Shown here in pieces: positions 52,619 to 61,722 of a stretch of DNA of 64,000 bases (positions within the stretch are counted from its first letter, which is position 1; every line of letters begins with the position of its first letter). The stretch covers positions 62,001-126,000 of the forward strand of contig NZ_CP104143.1 in NCBI RefSeq assembly GCF_025200715.1. The letters are read 5' to 3'. Position numbers and translations under genes: made by a program. This DNA is from Rhizobium sullae (GTDB lineage: Bacteria > Pseudomonadota > Alphaproteobacteria > Rhizobiales > Rhizobiaceae). The notes beneath the pieces were generated by a model. It searched no databases. It was not told the DNA's origin and was given only the letters and a program-made list of their open reading frames with translations.

Positions 52619-55063
52619 TTAGACAAGATCGTTGGCCGAGCGGAGAGCCCTTCCGGGAACGATGTCTTCCGCAGCGAATACCATCTGCGTCTTCAGTGTG
52701 AAAACATGGGTTTCACCCGGCAGGAGGGTAACGAGCATCGAATCCACCACCGCAGCCGGATCGAGCCGGTCCACCACCAGGCAAAGATCCTTCAGAAAGC
52801 TTCTGGCTGTGACCTTCACCTCGCAGCCGTCGGCAACACGCGTGACTGCGACATCGAACTGCGCCTTCGGCAGCTTCAAGTCGACATCCTCGACGAAATA
52901 GTGGAAGGCGCGTTTGTCGAGCATCTGCACGACGACGACCTCGTCATCCGCCGCATCCGGAGTGGCGATGTCGTCTGCCAGGATGAATTCCTTCGCCTCG
53001 AACCTGTCGCAGAGCAGCCGCCAGAACTCGAATTCCGCTAGCACCGTCCCATCGAGTTTCATGCGCTTGCCGCTGATTTTCGATCGCCAGAAAAGTGTCC
53101 GCTCGTTGACGGCAACGGCGGCGAGTTTGTCTCCCCTCGGCTGGATCGTCAGCAGACGCGGATCGAAGGCCTGCTGCAGCGCGTACCAGAGCGGCTTGCG
53201 CCGCCCCGCGGAATCGAGTGCTGCCCATGAGGTTACCGGCCAGCAATCGTTGAACTGCCAGACGACCGCGCCTTTGCAGATGCCGCGGTGCGAGCGCATG
53301 TGTTCGACGGCAAAGCGGATCGCGCGCGCCTGGTTCAACTGCGTGGCGAAATGCCAGTCGTCCATCGACTTCGGTACCGGCAAGTGGCCGGCAAGGCCGC
53401 GGATCAGCCGCTCATTGCCCTGCGTCGCCTTTTGATGGTGGAAGACGCCATGGGATTGTGGTGTCAGCGGATTGTCATGCACGCTTTCTTCGAGCGTCGC
53501 CCAATTCGGCGGCGCCTGCCAGCCGAATTCGGAGCAGAAGCGCGGGATGTAGTTGCGATAGACCTCGTAGCCGACGTCGTTCCACACATCCCAGATATGC
53601 TTGCAGCCATGTTCGTCGGCATTCGGCGCAATATCCATCGTGCCGGAATAGGGACTGCCGGGATAATAGGACCGGTCGGGATCGAGTTCGGCACACAGCT
53701 TAGGCAGAAGGTCGAGATAATAGCCGAGACCCCAGGTGACGCCTTCCTGGATGACCGGCCGCCAGCCCCATTCGTCGAAGCCCCAGATATTCTCGTTGTT
53801 GCCGTTCCAGACGATCAGCGAGGCATGCGGCATCAGCCTGACGACATTGTCACGCACTTCGGCTTCCACTTCACTGCGGAGCGGCTCTTCCTCTGGGTAG
53901 GCGGCACAGGCAAAGAGGAAGTCTTGCCAGATCAGCATGCCGGCGCGGTCGCAGGCCTCGTAGAATTCATCGCGCTCGAAGATGCCGCCGCCCCAGACGC
54001 GCAGCATATTGATGTTCGCTGCCTTCGCCTCGTCGATGCGCGAAATGTAGCGCTCGGCGGTCACGCGGGACGGAAAGCAGTCGTCCGGAATCCAGTTGGC
54101 GCCGCAGATGAAAAGCGGCACGTCGTTGACTACGAAAGTGAAGGCTGAACCATGTTCATCCGGTGCTGTATCCAGCCGCACCGAGCGGAAACCGATTTCC
54201 TTTGAATAATTATCGAGTAGGTCATCGCTTACGCTATCGCGCAACTCGATCGTTAGCGCATAGAGCGGCTGTGCGCCAAGATGATGCGGCCACCAAAGCT
54301 CTGGCGATGGAACGCAGATGTCGAAGCTAACATCTCCGGCACCCTCCGCAATCTCGGCCGTATGAGATACGCCCGCAATCGCGGTGACGATCCTGCAGGC
54401 GCACGGCGCGCCATGCTGCGCCAGCTTGGCATGGACCTTCACCAGGCCATCGCCACCCGCAAGCGTCGCCGATACCCGCATCTCGGCCAGTCGTGCCCGA
54501 TCCCAGCTTTCCAGCCGCACCGGCTTCCAAATTCCCGCCGTCACCAGGGTCGGTCCCCAGTCCCAGCCGAAATTGCACGCCATCTTGCGGATCAGGTTTC
54601 CAGGCCCGGGATAATTGTTGGGGCGGTAGCCGTAATGCTTCTCCATTTCCGCGCCATAGGCATAGGCGGAGTGGAAGGTGACGCTGAGTTCGTTGATGCC
54701 GCTCTTCAGTAAAGCTGAAACGTCAAAGCGGTAGGTGCGATGCTGATTGAAGGTTTGAGCCACCTCGTCGCCGTTCAGTCGGATCGTCGTGATCGTATCC
54801 AGCCCGTCGAAAACCAACTCATGAGCCTTGCCCTCGTCGCAAGCTGCTTCGAAGCTGCAGCGATAGACCCACTCCGATTTGCCGATCCAGTCGTTGGTGA
54901 TCTCGTTGACGTCGGGATAGGGATCGGGGATCAGCCGGTTTGCCAAGAGGTCGAGATGCACGCAGCCGGGCACGGTCGCGGGAATAGATTCGGGTAATCC
55001 GGGGCGTCCTGTATCGTTGCAGGAAAGCGTCCAGCCGCTACGGAGTTCAGTTTTTTCGATCAT
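52619..55063 (-). CDS. Beta-mannosidase, GH2 family
   Basis: An 814-residue cytoplasmic glycosidase with the GH2 order: sugar-binding jelly roll (about 1-185), immunoglobulin-like domain, then the TIM barrel. The acid/base is Glu424 in VWNGNNENIWG and the nucleophile Glu512 in RFCSEFGWQ; MLRVWGGGIFERDEF is another barrel signature. It has no signal peptide, so it acts on imported mannosides, for instance from plant mannan fragments. It reads the same way as gloA, 9 bp after it is the start of another gene in the list, and no dedicated transporter is adjacent. Confidence 0.93.
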   Translation of the reverse strand: MIEKTELRSGWTLSCNDTGRPGLPESIPATVPGCVHLDLLANRLIPDPYPDVNEITNDWIGKSEWVYRCSFEAACDEGKAHELVFDGLDTITTIRLNGDEVAQTFNQHRTYRFDVSALLKSGINELSVTFHSAYAYGAEMEKHYGYRPNNYPGPGNLIRKMACNFGWDWGPTLVTAGIWKPVRLESWDRARLAEMRVSATLAGGDGLVKVHAKLAQHGAPCACRIVTAIAGVSHTAEIAEGAGDVSFDICVPSPELWWPHHLGAQPLYALTIELRDSVSDDLLDNYSKEIGFRSVRLDTAPDEHGSAFTFVVNDVPLFICGANWIPDDCFPSRVTAERYISRIDEAKAANINMLRVWGGGIFERDEFYEACDRAGMLIWQDFLFACAAYPEEEPLRSEVEAEVRDNVVRLMPHASLIVWNGNNENIWGFDEWGWRPVIQEGVTWGLGYYLDLLPKLCAELDPDRSYYPGSPYSGTMDIAPNADEHGCKHIWDVWNDVGYEVYRNYIPRFCSEFGWQAPPNWATLEESVHDNPLTPQSHGVFHHQKATQGNERLIRGLAGHLPVPKSMDDWHFATQLNQARAIRFAVEHMRSHRGICKGAVVWQFNDCWPVTSWAALDSAGRRKPLWYALQQAFDPRLLTIQPRGDKLAAVAVNERTLFWRSKISGKRMKLDGTVLAEFEFWRLLCDRFEAKEFILADDIATPDAADDEVVVVQMLDKRAFHYFVEDVDLKLPKAQFDVAVTRVADGCEVKVTARSFLKDLCLVVDRLDPAAVVDSMLVTLLPGETHVFTLKTQMVFAAEDIVPGRALRSANDLV

Positions 55064-55072
55064 CGAAAGCTC

Positions 55073-55468
55073 TTATTGGAAACGGCCGTGGCGTTGCAGC
55101 ACTTCGATTTTGTAGCCGTCGGGATCGGTAATAAAGAAGAACAGGCCGAAGAGCTTGCCATCGCGGTTGAGCTCGACAAGCTTGCCGGGATTGAGCCCGG
55201 CCCTCGTCAATCGCTCATGTTCGACGGCGACCTCATCGACCGAAAAGGCGAGGTGACCATAGCCATCACCGGGATCGTAGGATGCGGTACGGCCCTTGTT
55301 GACTGTCAGCTCTAGCTCGAAGCCGGTCTCGGCATTGCTCATATAGATCAGCGTGAAGGTGTCGAAATCGACCCGGTCGGCAACTGTCAGCCCGAAGACC
55401 TTGCTGTAGAAATCGACCGAGCGCGCCTCGTCGAGAACGCGGATCATGGAGTGGATCATCTTTGCCAA
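55073..55468 (-). CDS. gloA: Lactoylglutathione lyase (glyoxalase I)
   Basis: A 131-residue VOC enzyme that converts the methylglyoxal-glutathione hemithioacetal to S-lactoylglutathione. The metal ligands fit GloA: His6 (MIHSMIRV), Glu53 (FELELT), His72 (GYGHLAFS) and Glu122 (YKIEVLQRHGRF). The length and NKGRTASYDPGDGYGHLAF region are typical. The start could be residue 1 or the ATG three codons later. It lies 9 bp upstream of the beta-mannosidase start, same strand, so they may be cotranscribed. Confidence 0.92.
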   Translation of the reverse strand: MAKMIHSMIRVLDEARSVDFYSKVFGLTVADRVDFDTFTLIYMSNAETGFELELTVNKGRTASYDPGDGYGHLAFSVDEVAVEHERLTRAGLNPGKLVELNRDGKLFGLFFFITDPDGYKIEVLQRHGRFQ

Positions 55469-55515
55469 GGCGGCCTCCCGTTGCCGACACTATGGCAGCC
55501 TTGGTAGCTGCCCTG

Positions 55516-56265
55516 TCATGCCGGGCGCAAGCCTATTCTTCGCGTGATCGCGTTTTCGACGAGCCCCATACCGTCGTAGATCAGAACGGCCATCAGGCCG
55601 ACGATAAGGCCGCCCTGCAGGATGAATGCCGTATTGTCGGAGATCAGGCCGGCGATGATGACTTCGCCGAGACCCTTTGCCGCAACCGTCGAGCCGATTG
55701 TCGCCGTGCCGATATTGATGACGGTCGCGACCTTGAGGCCCTCGAGGATGAGTGGCAGCGCAAGCGGCAGCTCGACGCGGAAAAGCCGCTGTGTCGCATC
55801 CATGCCCATGCCGTCGGCGGCATCGAGAACGGACGGCGAGACCTGCCGCAGGCCGGAGACGGTATTTTCGAAGATCGGCAGCAAGCCGTAGAGAAAGAGC
55901 GCGATCAAAGTCGGCGCGGCGCCGAAGCCTGTGGCAGGAACGGCAAGCGCCAGCACGGCCACCGGCGGGAAGGTCTGCCCGGCATTGGCGATTGCGCGTG
56001 ACAGCGGCAGGAAATCCTCGCCGCTTTTCCGCGTTACGAATATGCCGGCCAGAACCGCCAGGATGGCACTGCCGACAATCGAGACGACGACCAATTCGAG
56101 GTGGCCAAGGGCAAGCGACGGCAGGCTGTTTTGCGTGTAGACCGGCGGCGCGTTGTTGTTGGTCAGCGCCACCAGTATGAAGGAAAGCCACTCCGTCCTG
56201 AAAAGCAGAATCAGGAGCACCGCCAGCGCTACGACACGAAAGAGGTTGGCGACCACAAGCTTCAT
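55516..56265 (-). CDS. yehW: Osmoprotectant ABC transporter permease (YehW-like)
   Basis: A 249-residue permease with five or six helices and the EAA-type loop VLDAADGMGMDATQRLFRVE. It is the short permease of the glycine betaine/proline-type transporter with the lengths and order of E. coli OsmF-YehY-YehX-YehW (302/388/314/249 residues here). The start overlaps the end of the ATPase gene by four bases. The system would import compatible solutes such as betaine or choline; the substrate is not settled by sequence. Confidence 0.88.
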   Translation of the reverse strand: MKLVVANLFRVVALAVLLILLFRTEWLSFILVALTNNNAPPVYTQNSLPSLALGHLELVVVSIVGSAILAVLAGIFVTRKSGEDFLPLSRAIANAGQTFPPVAVLALAVPATGFGAAPTLIALFLYGLLPIFENTVSGLRQVSPSVLDAADGMGMDATQRLFRVELPLALPLILEGLKVATVINIGTATIGSTVAAKGLGEVIIAGLISDNTAFILQGGLIVGLMAVLIYDGMGLVENAITRRIGLRPA

Positions 56266-57206
56266 GCCTTGCGGCCCAGTTCGAGAAGCCGCGTCATGGA
56301 GATCGAGCCGACGGGGGCCCTGTCGGCATCCTGCACCGCTGCCTCATCCACCCCTTGCCAGATCATTTCCGCCAATGCGTCCCGAAGGCTGATCGACTGC
56401 GGCAGCGCATAAGGCAGTCCGGTCTTAGCAGGCGCCATGCTTGCCTTGAGCGGCAGCAGCGACATCAGTTTCAAGGCTCTATCGGACGTGCCAGTCAGTT
56501 GCTGCACGAAGGGGTCTGCCGGTTCCGTCAGTATCTTTTCCGGCGTCGAGCATTGTAGCAGCCTGCCCTCGCTCATGACGGCGATCTGGTTGCCGAGGTG
56601 GAAGGCCTCGTCCATATCGTGGGTCACGAGAACGACGGTCGTGCCGAATTGCTTCTGGATCGCCAGAAGATCGTCCTGCGCCTTCCCACGGATGACCGGA
56701 TCGAGCGCGCCGAAGGGCTCATCCATCAGCAGCAGATCCGGCTCCGCTGCGAGCGCTCGGGCAACGCCGACGCGCTGCTGCTGACCCCCGGAAAGCTGAT
56801 GCGGATATTTGGAGGCGAAAGTCGCCGGATCGAGATTGAAGAGGCCGAGCAGCTCGTTGACGCGCCCGGCGGTGCGCGCTGCGTCCCAGCCCAGCAATTC
56901 CGGTACGGTTGCGATATTCTGCGCCACGGTCCGGTGCGGAAAGAGCCCATGGCCCTGGATCGCATAGCCGATCTTGCGGCGCAGCTCGGTCGCCGGCACA
57001 TCCATGACATTCTGCCCGGCGACGAAGATCTGCCCTTCGGTGATCGGCACCAGCCTGTTGATCATCCGCATCAGCGTCGATTTGCCGGAGCCGGAGGTGC
57101 CGACGATGACGGTGATCGAGCCTTTCTCGACGCTCATCGAGACATCGTCGACGACGGTTGCGGCGCCATAGCGCTTGGTGACGTTCCTGATCTCGATCAT
57201 GGTCAT
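56262..57206 (-). CDS. yehX: Osmoprotectant ABC transporter ATP-binding protein (YehX-like)
   Basis: A 314-residue ATPase of the OpuA/ProV type. Walker A GTSGSGKS is at 36-43, the Q-loop is in YAIQGHGLFPHRT, LSGGQ is at 138-142, Walker B LLLMDEP ends near Glu163, and the switch region is VTHDMDEAFHLG. After the nucleotide domain a ~70-residue tail looks like a shortened CBS domain (VGSISMTRLLELGRKA), so osmosensing may be reduced. It overlaps both neighbouring permease genes by four bases. Confidence 0.93.
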   Translation of the reverse strand: MTMIEIRNVTKRYGAATVVDDVSMSVEKGSITVIVGTSGSGKSTLMRMINRLVPITEGQIFVAGQNVMDVPATELRRKIGYAIQGHGLFPHRTVAQNIATVPELLGWDAARTAGRVNELLGLFNLDPATFASKYPHQLSGGQQQRVGVARALAAEPDLLLMDEPFGALDPVIRGKAQDDLLAIQKQFGTTVVLVTHDMDEAFHLGNQIAVMSEGRLLQCSTPEKILTEPADPFVQQLTGTSDRALKLMSLLPLKASMAPAKTGLPYALPQSISLRDALAEMIWQGVDEAAVQDADRAPVGSISMTRLLELGRKA

Positions 57207-58369
57207 GCGGCGGATCCCCGAATGCTGTCGATGACCGCATCGAGGATGACGGCCGATGAGAAGGCGAAGAAAACGGTCGGTACGGCGCCGAGCATCACAA
57301 GGTCCATGGCGGTCTGGCCTAGGCCCTGGAAAATGAAAATACCGAAGCCGCCGCCGCCGATGAGCGCTGCGATCGTCACGAGGCCGATCGCCTGCACCAG
57401 CACGATGCGGATGCCGGTGAGAATGACTGGAAAGGCAAGCGGCATATCGATGCCGGTCAGGATCTGCCGTCGCGTCAGCCCCATACCGGCGGCTGCATCC
57501 CGCACGGAGGGATCGACGCCCTCAAGCCCGACGACGGTATTGGCGACGATCGGCAGCAGGGAATAGAGCACGAGGGCGATCAGCGCCGGCGCCGTGCCGA
57601 TGCCGCGGATGCCGAGGTCCGCCGCAAGCGGCACATGCGTCGCGATGTAGCCGAGCGGCAGCATCAGGATACCGAAGAGCGCAAGGCTTGGAATAGTCTG
57701 AATCAGGCTGAGCCCTTGCAGTACGGCGGCACGCAACCTGGGCACCCAAAAGCAGAGGACGCCGAGCGGCAGACCGAGGACGATGGCTATCGCAACGGAA
57801 CCGAGGGCAAGCAGCAGATGGGAAATGGCCTCCGATCGGAACTGCGCCGATCGCGTCGCAAACTCTTTCATGATCGACAGACTGTCGAGCAGGCCGGAAG
57901 AGAGGTAGGCGGCCAATAGCGCCGTATAAATGACCAGTGCTGCGACCCGCATCCACGGTGTCAGCCGGATTTTGACGAGGGCATCCGAGGTGACGAGACC
58001 GACGACGGCAAAGAGCACCCAAAAACCGCCTCCCGGCGTCATGCGCGCTGCATTGCTGTTGGGTGGCGTGAAGCCCGTGGCGACGAGGCCAAGTGCCGCG
58101 ATCAGCGCTGCCAGCGCAAGCGTCGCGATCGCGAGCCGCAGTGCGGCGCTTTGCACACAGAGCGCTGCAAATGCAGTGGCGGCGAGTAGAAGCGTGAGAA
58201 TGATGACGGAAGGCTGGTCGACAAGCTGCGTAAGCAGCATCGGTTTGCCGGAGGCGATGCGGTTTGCCTTCACATAGATGAAGGGCAAAAGTGCCGTGGC
58301 AATGGCGCCGGCAGCCACGAGAACCACGCCGAGCCGATCCAGTTTGCGGACCGCTAAGGTTTCTTCCAT
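57203..58369 (-). CDS. yehY: Osmoprotectant ABC transporter permease, long form (YehY-like)
   Basis: A 388-residue permease. About five N-terminal helices (residues 10-170) precede the standard OpuAB-type permease domain (from ~185), which carries the coupling loop VRDAAAGMGLTRRQILTGID. This enlarged type is characteristic of YehY. The ATG at 58369 was preferred to the upstream frame (58423) because the homologous sequence starts at MEETLAVRKL and AGGGA lies in front. It overlaps the ATPase start by four bases and follows the binding-protein gene by 61 bp. Confidence 0.9.
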   Translation of the reverse strand: MEETLAVRKLDRLGVVLVAAGAIATALLPFIYVKANRIASGKPMLLTQLVDQPSVIILTLLLAATAFAALCVQSAALRLAIATLALAALIAALGLVATGFTPPNSNAARMTPGGGFWVLFAVVGLVTSDALVKIRLTPWMRVAALVIYTALLAAYLSSGLLDSLSIMKEFATRSAQFRSEAISHLLLALGSVAIAIVLGLPLGVLCFWVPRLRAAVLQGLSLIQTIPSLALFGILMLPLGYIATHVPLAADLGIRGIGTAPALIALVLYSLLPIVANTVVGLEGVDPSVRDAAAGMGLTRRQILTGIDMPLAFPVILTGIRIVLVQAIGLVTIAALIGGGGFGIFIFQGLGQTAMDLVMLGAVPTVFFAFSSAVILDAVIDSIRGSAA

Positions 58370-58430
58370 CGATCCATCCCTGTCCGGAAAGAAGTGCTCC
58401 GCCCGGCGATGAGGGCGGAGCACCAGAAAA

Positions 58431-59339
58431 TTACTTCAGAAAGCCCTTTTCCTTCAGATAGGCTTCGGCAACGGACTTCGCCGGCTCTCCTTCGACCTGG
58501 ATTTTGGCGTTCAGCTTGCGCAGTTCATCCGCCGTTAGGCTCTTGAAGATCGGAGCGAGGATTTCCTCGATCTTCGGGTTCGCCTTCAGCACCGCCTCGC
58601 GGATGATCGGGGTCGGCGCATAGACCTGCTGCACGCTCTTGTCGTCTGCGAGAACGGTAAGTTCGGCAGCCTCGATCGCACCGTCCGTGCCGTAAACCAT
58701 GGCGGTGTTGACGCCGTTCGTCTGGTCGGCAGCAGCCTTGATTGTCGCCGCCGTGTCTCCGCCGGAAAGAACAACCATCTGGTCCGGCTTCAGCTGAAAG
58801 CCGTAGGTCGTCTGGAAGGCGGGAAGCGCACCGGCGGAGTTCACGAACTCGGCGGAAGCTGCAAGTTTCGCATCGCCGCCGTCGGCCACCCACTTGCCGA
58901 AATCGGACATGGTCTTGAGGTTGTTCGGACCGGCGACATCATTGCGGATGCCGAGCGCCCAGGTGTTGTTGGCAGGCGAGGGCGCCAGCCAGACGATCTT
59001 GTTGGCGTCGTAGTCGAGCTTCTTCGCCATTTCGTAGCCTTGGTCGAGGTTCTTCCAGGCGGCATCGTCGGCCTTGTTGAAGAAGAAGCCGGCATTGCCG
59101 GTATATTCCGGATAGATGTCGATTTCGCCGGCCGTGATCGCCTTGCGCACGACCGGCGTCGCGCCGAGTGCGATACGGTCCTGCGTCTTGATGCCGTTGG
59201 CGTCCAGAGCCAGCGCGATGACGTTGCCAAGCAGCGTGCCTTCCGTATCGATCTTCGACGAGACGACGACGTCGGCAGCATGGGCCGCACCCGCCGCAAA
59301 GGCGGAAAGTGAGACGGCAAGCGCGAGTTTCTTGAGCAT
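58431..59339 (-). CDS. osmF: Osmoprotectant ABC transporter substrate-binding protein (OsmF/YehZ-like)
   Basis: A 302-residue periplasmic protein with a signal peptide cut near AAHA (residue 21). The mature part follows the OpuAC fold: VVSSKIDTEGTLLGNVIALA, then DIYPEYTGNAGFFFNKADD and VVLSGGDTAATIK. Aromatic residues (Tyr, Trp, Phe) in these loops would form the quaternary-ammonium cage. AAGGGGA upstream supports the start. It is the first gene of osmF-yehY-yehX-yehW and divergent from the double-HTH LysR regulator. Confidence 0.92.
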   Translation of the reverse strand: MLKKLALAVSLSAFAAGAAHAADVVVSSKIDTEGTLLGNVIALALDANGIKTQDRIALGATPVVRKAITAGEIDIYPEYTGNAGFFFNKADDAAWKNLDQGYEMAKKLDYDANKIVWLAPSPANNTWALGIRNDVAGPNNLKTMSDFGKWVADGGDAKLAASAEFVNSAGALPAFQTTYGFQLKPDQMVVLSGGDTAATIKAAADQTNGVNTAMVYGTDGAIEAAELTVLADDKSVQQVYAPTPIIREAVLKANPKIEEILAPIFKSLTADELRKLNAKIQVEGEPAKSVAEAYLKEKGFLK

Positions 59340-59756
59340 GGAGTGTCCCCTTGGTTAACACCGTTTGACTCGCGAGGTTCCGGCGGGAACCTTCGCGCAT
59401 GAAATCCGCCGGCGAAAGCAGAAAAGCCGCGATCACGCCGGAGATACGAGCATCATGGAAATAGTGTGCGCTCTCGAAAAATCGATGCAACCCCTCTCCA
59501 GTATCTGCCGTCGCCGCACGATTATCGCCATGAAGGCATCACCGCGCGCGAAATTGCATTTCCTTTTGCAAGGCCGCGGCGATTTGTTTTTGTTCCCTTG
59601 CGTGTTTCCGCAGTCTTCCGGCGCTCTTTATCGGCTCTGCTGCCGCGTCCGGATTTGTTCTTGAAAAGACGATAGCCCGCCAATTCCGAAGCAGGGATAT
59701 CTTTTTTAGCGAACACATCATATCGTCCGATTTTTCAGTCACTTCCGGAGAATGCC
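59340..59756. other. Divergent promoter region between osmF and the LysR gene
   Basis: This 417-bp spacer must hold both promoters. A GC hairpin (GGTTCC with GGAACC) lies at about 59379-59394 in the osmF leader. TTGTTCTTGAAAAGACG at about 59653-59669 is AT-rich and might be part of a promoter. I found no convincing T-N11-A LysR site and no RNA gene. Confidence 0.5.
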
Positions 59757-60968
59757 TTGCATCTCGGTGCTCTTTTTGTCGCCAGCCACGTCCTCGCCTC
59801 GGGTTCGGTGCGCGAGACCGCGCGGCGCTTCTCGCTCGCGGCTTCCACGGTATCGGTGGCGGTCAGCAACCTTGAGAGCGAACTTGCGATCAAGCTGACC
59901 GAGCGCAGTTCCGGAGAACTCGTCAAACTAATCGCAAGCGGCAAGGTGCTCGACGGGTTGCAGCCTATCATGCTCGCGATAGCGCAACTCCATGAACTCG
60001 CCGGCGAACCTGCTGTAGCCTTCGAAAGCTGGGCGTCGCGCATTCCAATCAAGACGGTAACGATCGAGCGCTTTCTGGAAGTGGCGGATCAGGGCAGCAT
60101 CAATCGCGCCGCCCGGCGTCTTCGGCTTGGCCAGCCGCAACTTTCATTGCAGATTGCCAATCTTGAGAAGTTCATCGGGCATCAGCTTCTCGAACGTCAG
60201 GCGCAGGGCTCGGCGCTGACCCGGAAGGGAAGGTCGGCCTACAGCATCTTTTCGGCGGTGAGCCAGGCCTGGAATGATCTAAAATCGGCAGCCGATGAGC
60301 GCTATCGACGGGTGGCGCGCTCACTACGCATCGGGTCGATCATTCCGACCGGTGCCGAAAGCTGGGTTGCGCGCTGCCTGAGCGCTCTGGTGGCCGACTG
60401 GAATGCGGGGCGCAGCAAGAATGCCATCTCGCTGATCTCGATGACCGCCGACGATCTGCGGGAGGCCCTGAGATCCGGACGTATTGACGTGGCGATCCTG
60501 GATTCGGTGTTTGGGTTGGAGGGCTTCGAGCATCGCGAGCTGCTTCGCACCGATCTGGTCGCAATCGCGCCGCCTGGAAGTACGGCATCGACCGTCGCTG
60601 ATCTTGTCGCCGGGCATCCCATCTGCACGCCGAGCGAGCGGACAGGCCTGGGCGATGCCGCAACGGCGTTGAGCCGCGAGCGCGCCGTAAGCCGCCGTTT
60701 TCGCAACCAGGATATCATGGCGGCGGATTCACTGCCGGTCATCGTCGATCTTGTCGCAAGCCATGGTTATGTCTCGTTCCTTGGACGCGTCAGCGCACTG
60801 CCGATCGCCGACCGCGTGCGTATCGTCGAGCTCGCGGAACATATCCCGATTTCCTATCATGTCGCCTGCAATCACCGGAAAGCATCGGCGGATGCCTGCG
60901 CCATGATTGCTGCAGCTGTGCACAAGATCATCTCGGAGCCTGTCGCGAAAACCGCTGCTGTCGCCTAA
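59757..60968 (+). CDS. LysR-family regulator with two tandem HTH domains
   Basis: A 403-residue protein, ~100 longer than a normal LysR regulator. The first LysR HTH is at about 2-70 (GSVRETARRFSLAASTVSVA, then VSNLESELAIKLTERS). A second spans about 100-165 (GSINRAARRLRLGQPQLSLQ, then IANLEKFIGHQLLERQ). The effector-binding domain follows. The start is TTG at 59757, with GGAG six bases upstream; this start includes the first HTH completely. It is divergent from osmF-yehYXW, so it probably controls that transporter, and precedes cutC by 31 bp. Confidence 0.87.
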   Translation: MHLGALFVASHVLASGSVRETARRFSLAASTVSVAVSNLESELAIKLTERSSGELVKLIASGKVLDGLQPIMLAIAQLHELAGEPAVAFESWASRIPIKTVTIERFLEVADQGSINRAARRLRLGQPQLSLQIANLEKFIGHQLLERQAQGSALTRKGRSAYSIFSAVSQAWNDLKSAADERYRRVARSLRIGSIIPTGAESWVARCLSALVADWNAGRSKNAISLISMTADDLREALRSGRIDVAILDSVFGLEGFEHRELLRTDLVAIAPPGSTASTVADLVAGHPICTPSERTGLGDAATALSRERAVSRRFRNQDIMAADSLPVIVDLVASHGYVSFLGRVSALPIADRVRIVELAEHIPISYHVACNHRKASADACAMIAAAVHKIISEPVAKTAAVA

Positions 60969-60999
60969 GAGAGTGTCGGCGGATGAAGGAGATTAAAAG

Positions 61000-61722
61000 A
61001 TGCCGGTTTTGCTGGAAGTGTGCGTGGATAGCCCGAAAGGCCTTGCTGCTGCAATCGAAGGCGGCGCGGGCCGCATCGAGCTTTGCTCGGCTCTTGAACT
61101 GGGCGGCCTGACACCGGCCGCGGGTCTCATGAAGGCCGCCACCTCAGCGCCGATCCCGGTTTACGCTATGATCCGGCCGCATGCCGGCCCCTTCATCTTC
61201 GACGCAGTGGACGAGGATGCAATGATGGCGGATATCGATGCCGTGCGCGCTTTCGGCCTCGCCGGCGTTGTCCTCGGTGCCAACCGTCCCGATGGCACGC
61301 TGGACATGCCGCTTATCCGCCGCTTGAAGGCTAATGCTGCCGGTCTGGGTTCGACGCTGCATCGGGCCTTCGACCTCGTGCCGGATGCTGATGTTGCACT
61401 GGAGCAGGCCGTCGAGCTCGGCTGCGAGCGCATCCTCACCTCCGGCTGCACGCCGAGAGCGATGGATGGCCTCGAAACACTGAGATGTCTCTCCGCGAAG
61501 GCCGCCGGCCGGATTTCGATCATGCCGGGCAGCGGCGTGCGCCCTGGCAATGTTGCGGAAATTCTGCGCGCAACGGGCGCCCGCGAGATCCATGGCTCCT
61601 GCAGTTCGCCTGCTGCAACCATGGATCCGCGTGCCATCTCCTTCGGTTTCGAGGTGCCGGGTTCCTACCGGACGGATACTGCAGTTGTCCGGCAGATGCG
61701 CCAGGCGATCGATGTAGCCTAA
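61000..61722 (+). CDS. cutC: CutC-family protein (copper homeostasis)
   Basis: A 240-residue TIM-barrel: LLEVCVDSPKGLAAAIEGGA, RIELCSALELGGLTPAAG, VYAMIRPHAGPFIF and MPGSGVRPGNV are CutC markers. CutC was first linked to copper tolerance in E. coli, but its enzymatic activity is unknown and the copper role is debated. AAGGAG lies before the ATG. The last four bases overlap the stop of the convergent alcohol dehydrogenase gene. Confidence 0.93.
   Translation: MPVLLEVCVDSPKGLAAAIEGGAGRIELCSALELGGLTPAAGLMKAATSAPIPVYAMIRPHAGPFIFDAVDEDAMMADIDAVRAFGLAGVVLGANRPDGTLDMPLIRRLKANAAGLGSTLHRAFDLVPDADVALEQAVELGCERILTSGCTPRAMDGLETLRCLSAKAAGRISIMPGSGVRPGNVAEILRATGAREIHGSCSSPAATMDPRAISFGFEVPGSYRTDTAVVRQMRQAIDVA

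Noticed and set aside
59365..59664. 99-residue plus-strand frame in the osmF-LysR spacer
   Set aside because: Composition is unlike a protein, it lies in the promoter region and has no plausible ribosome site.
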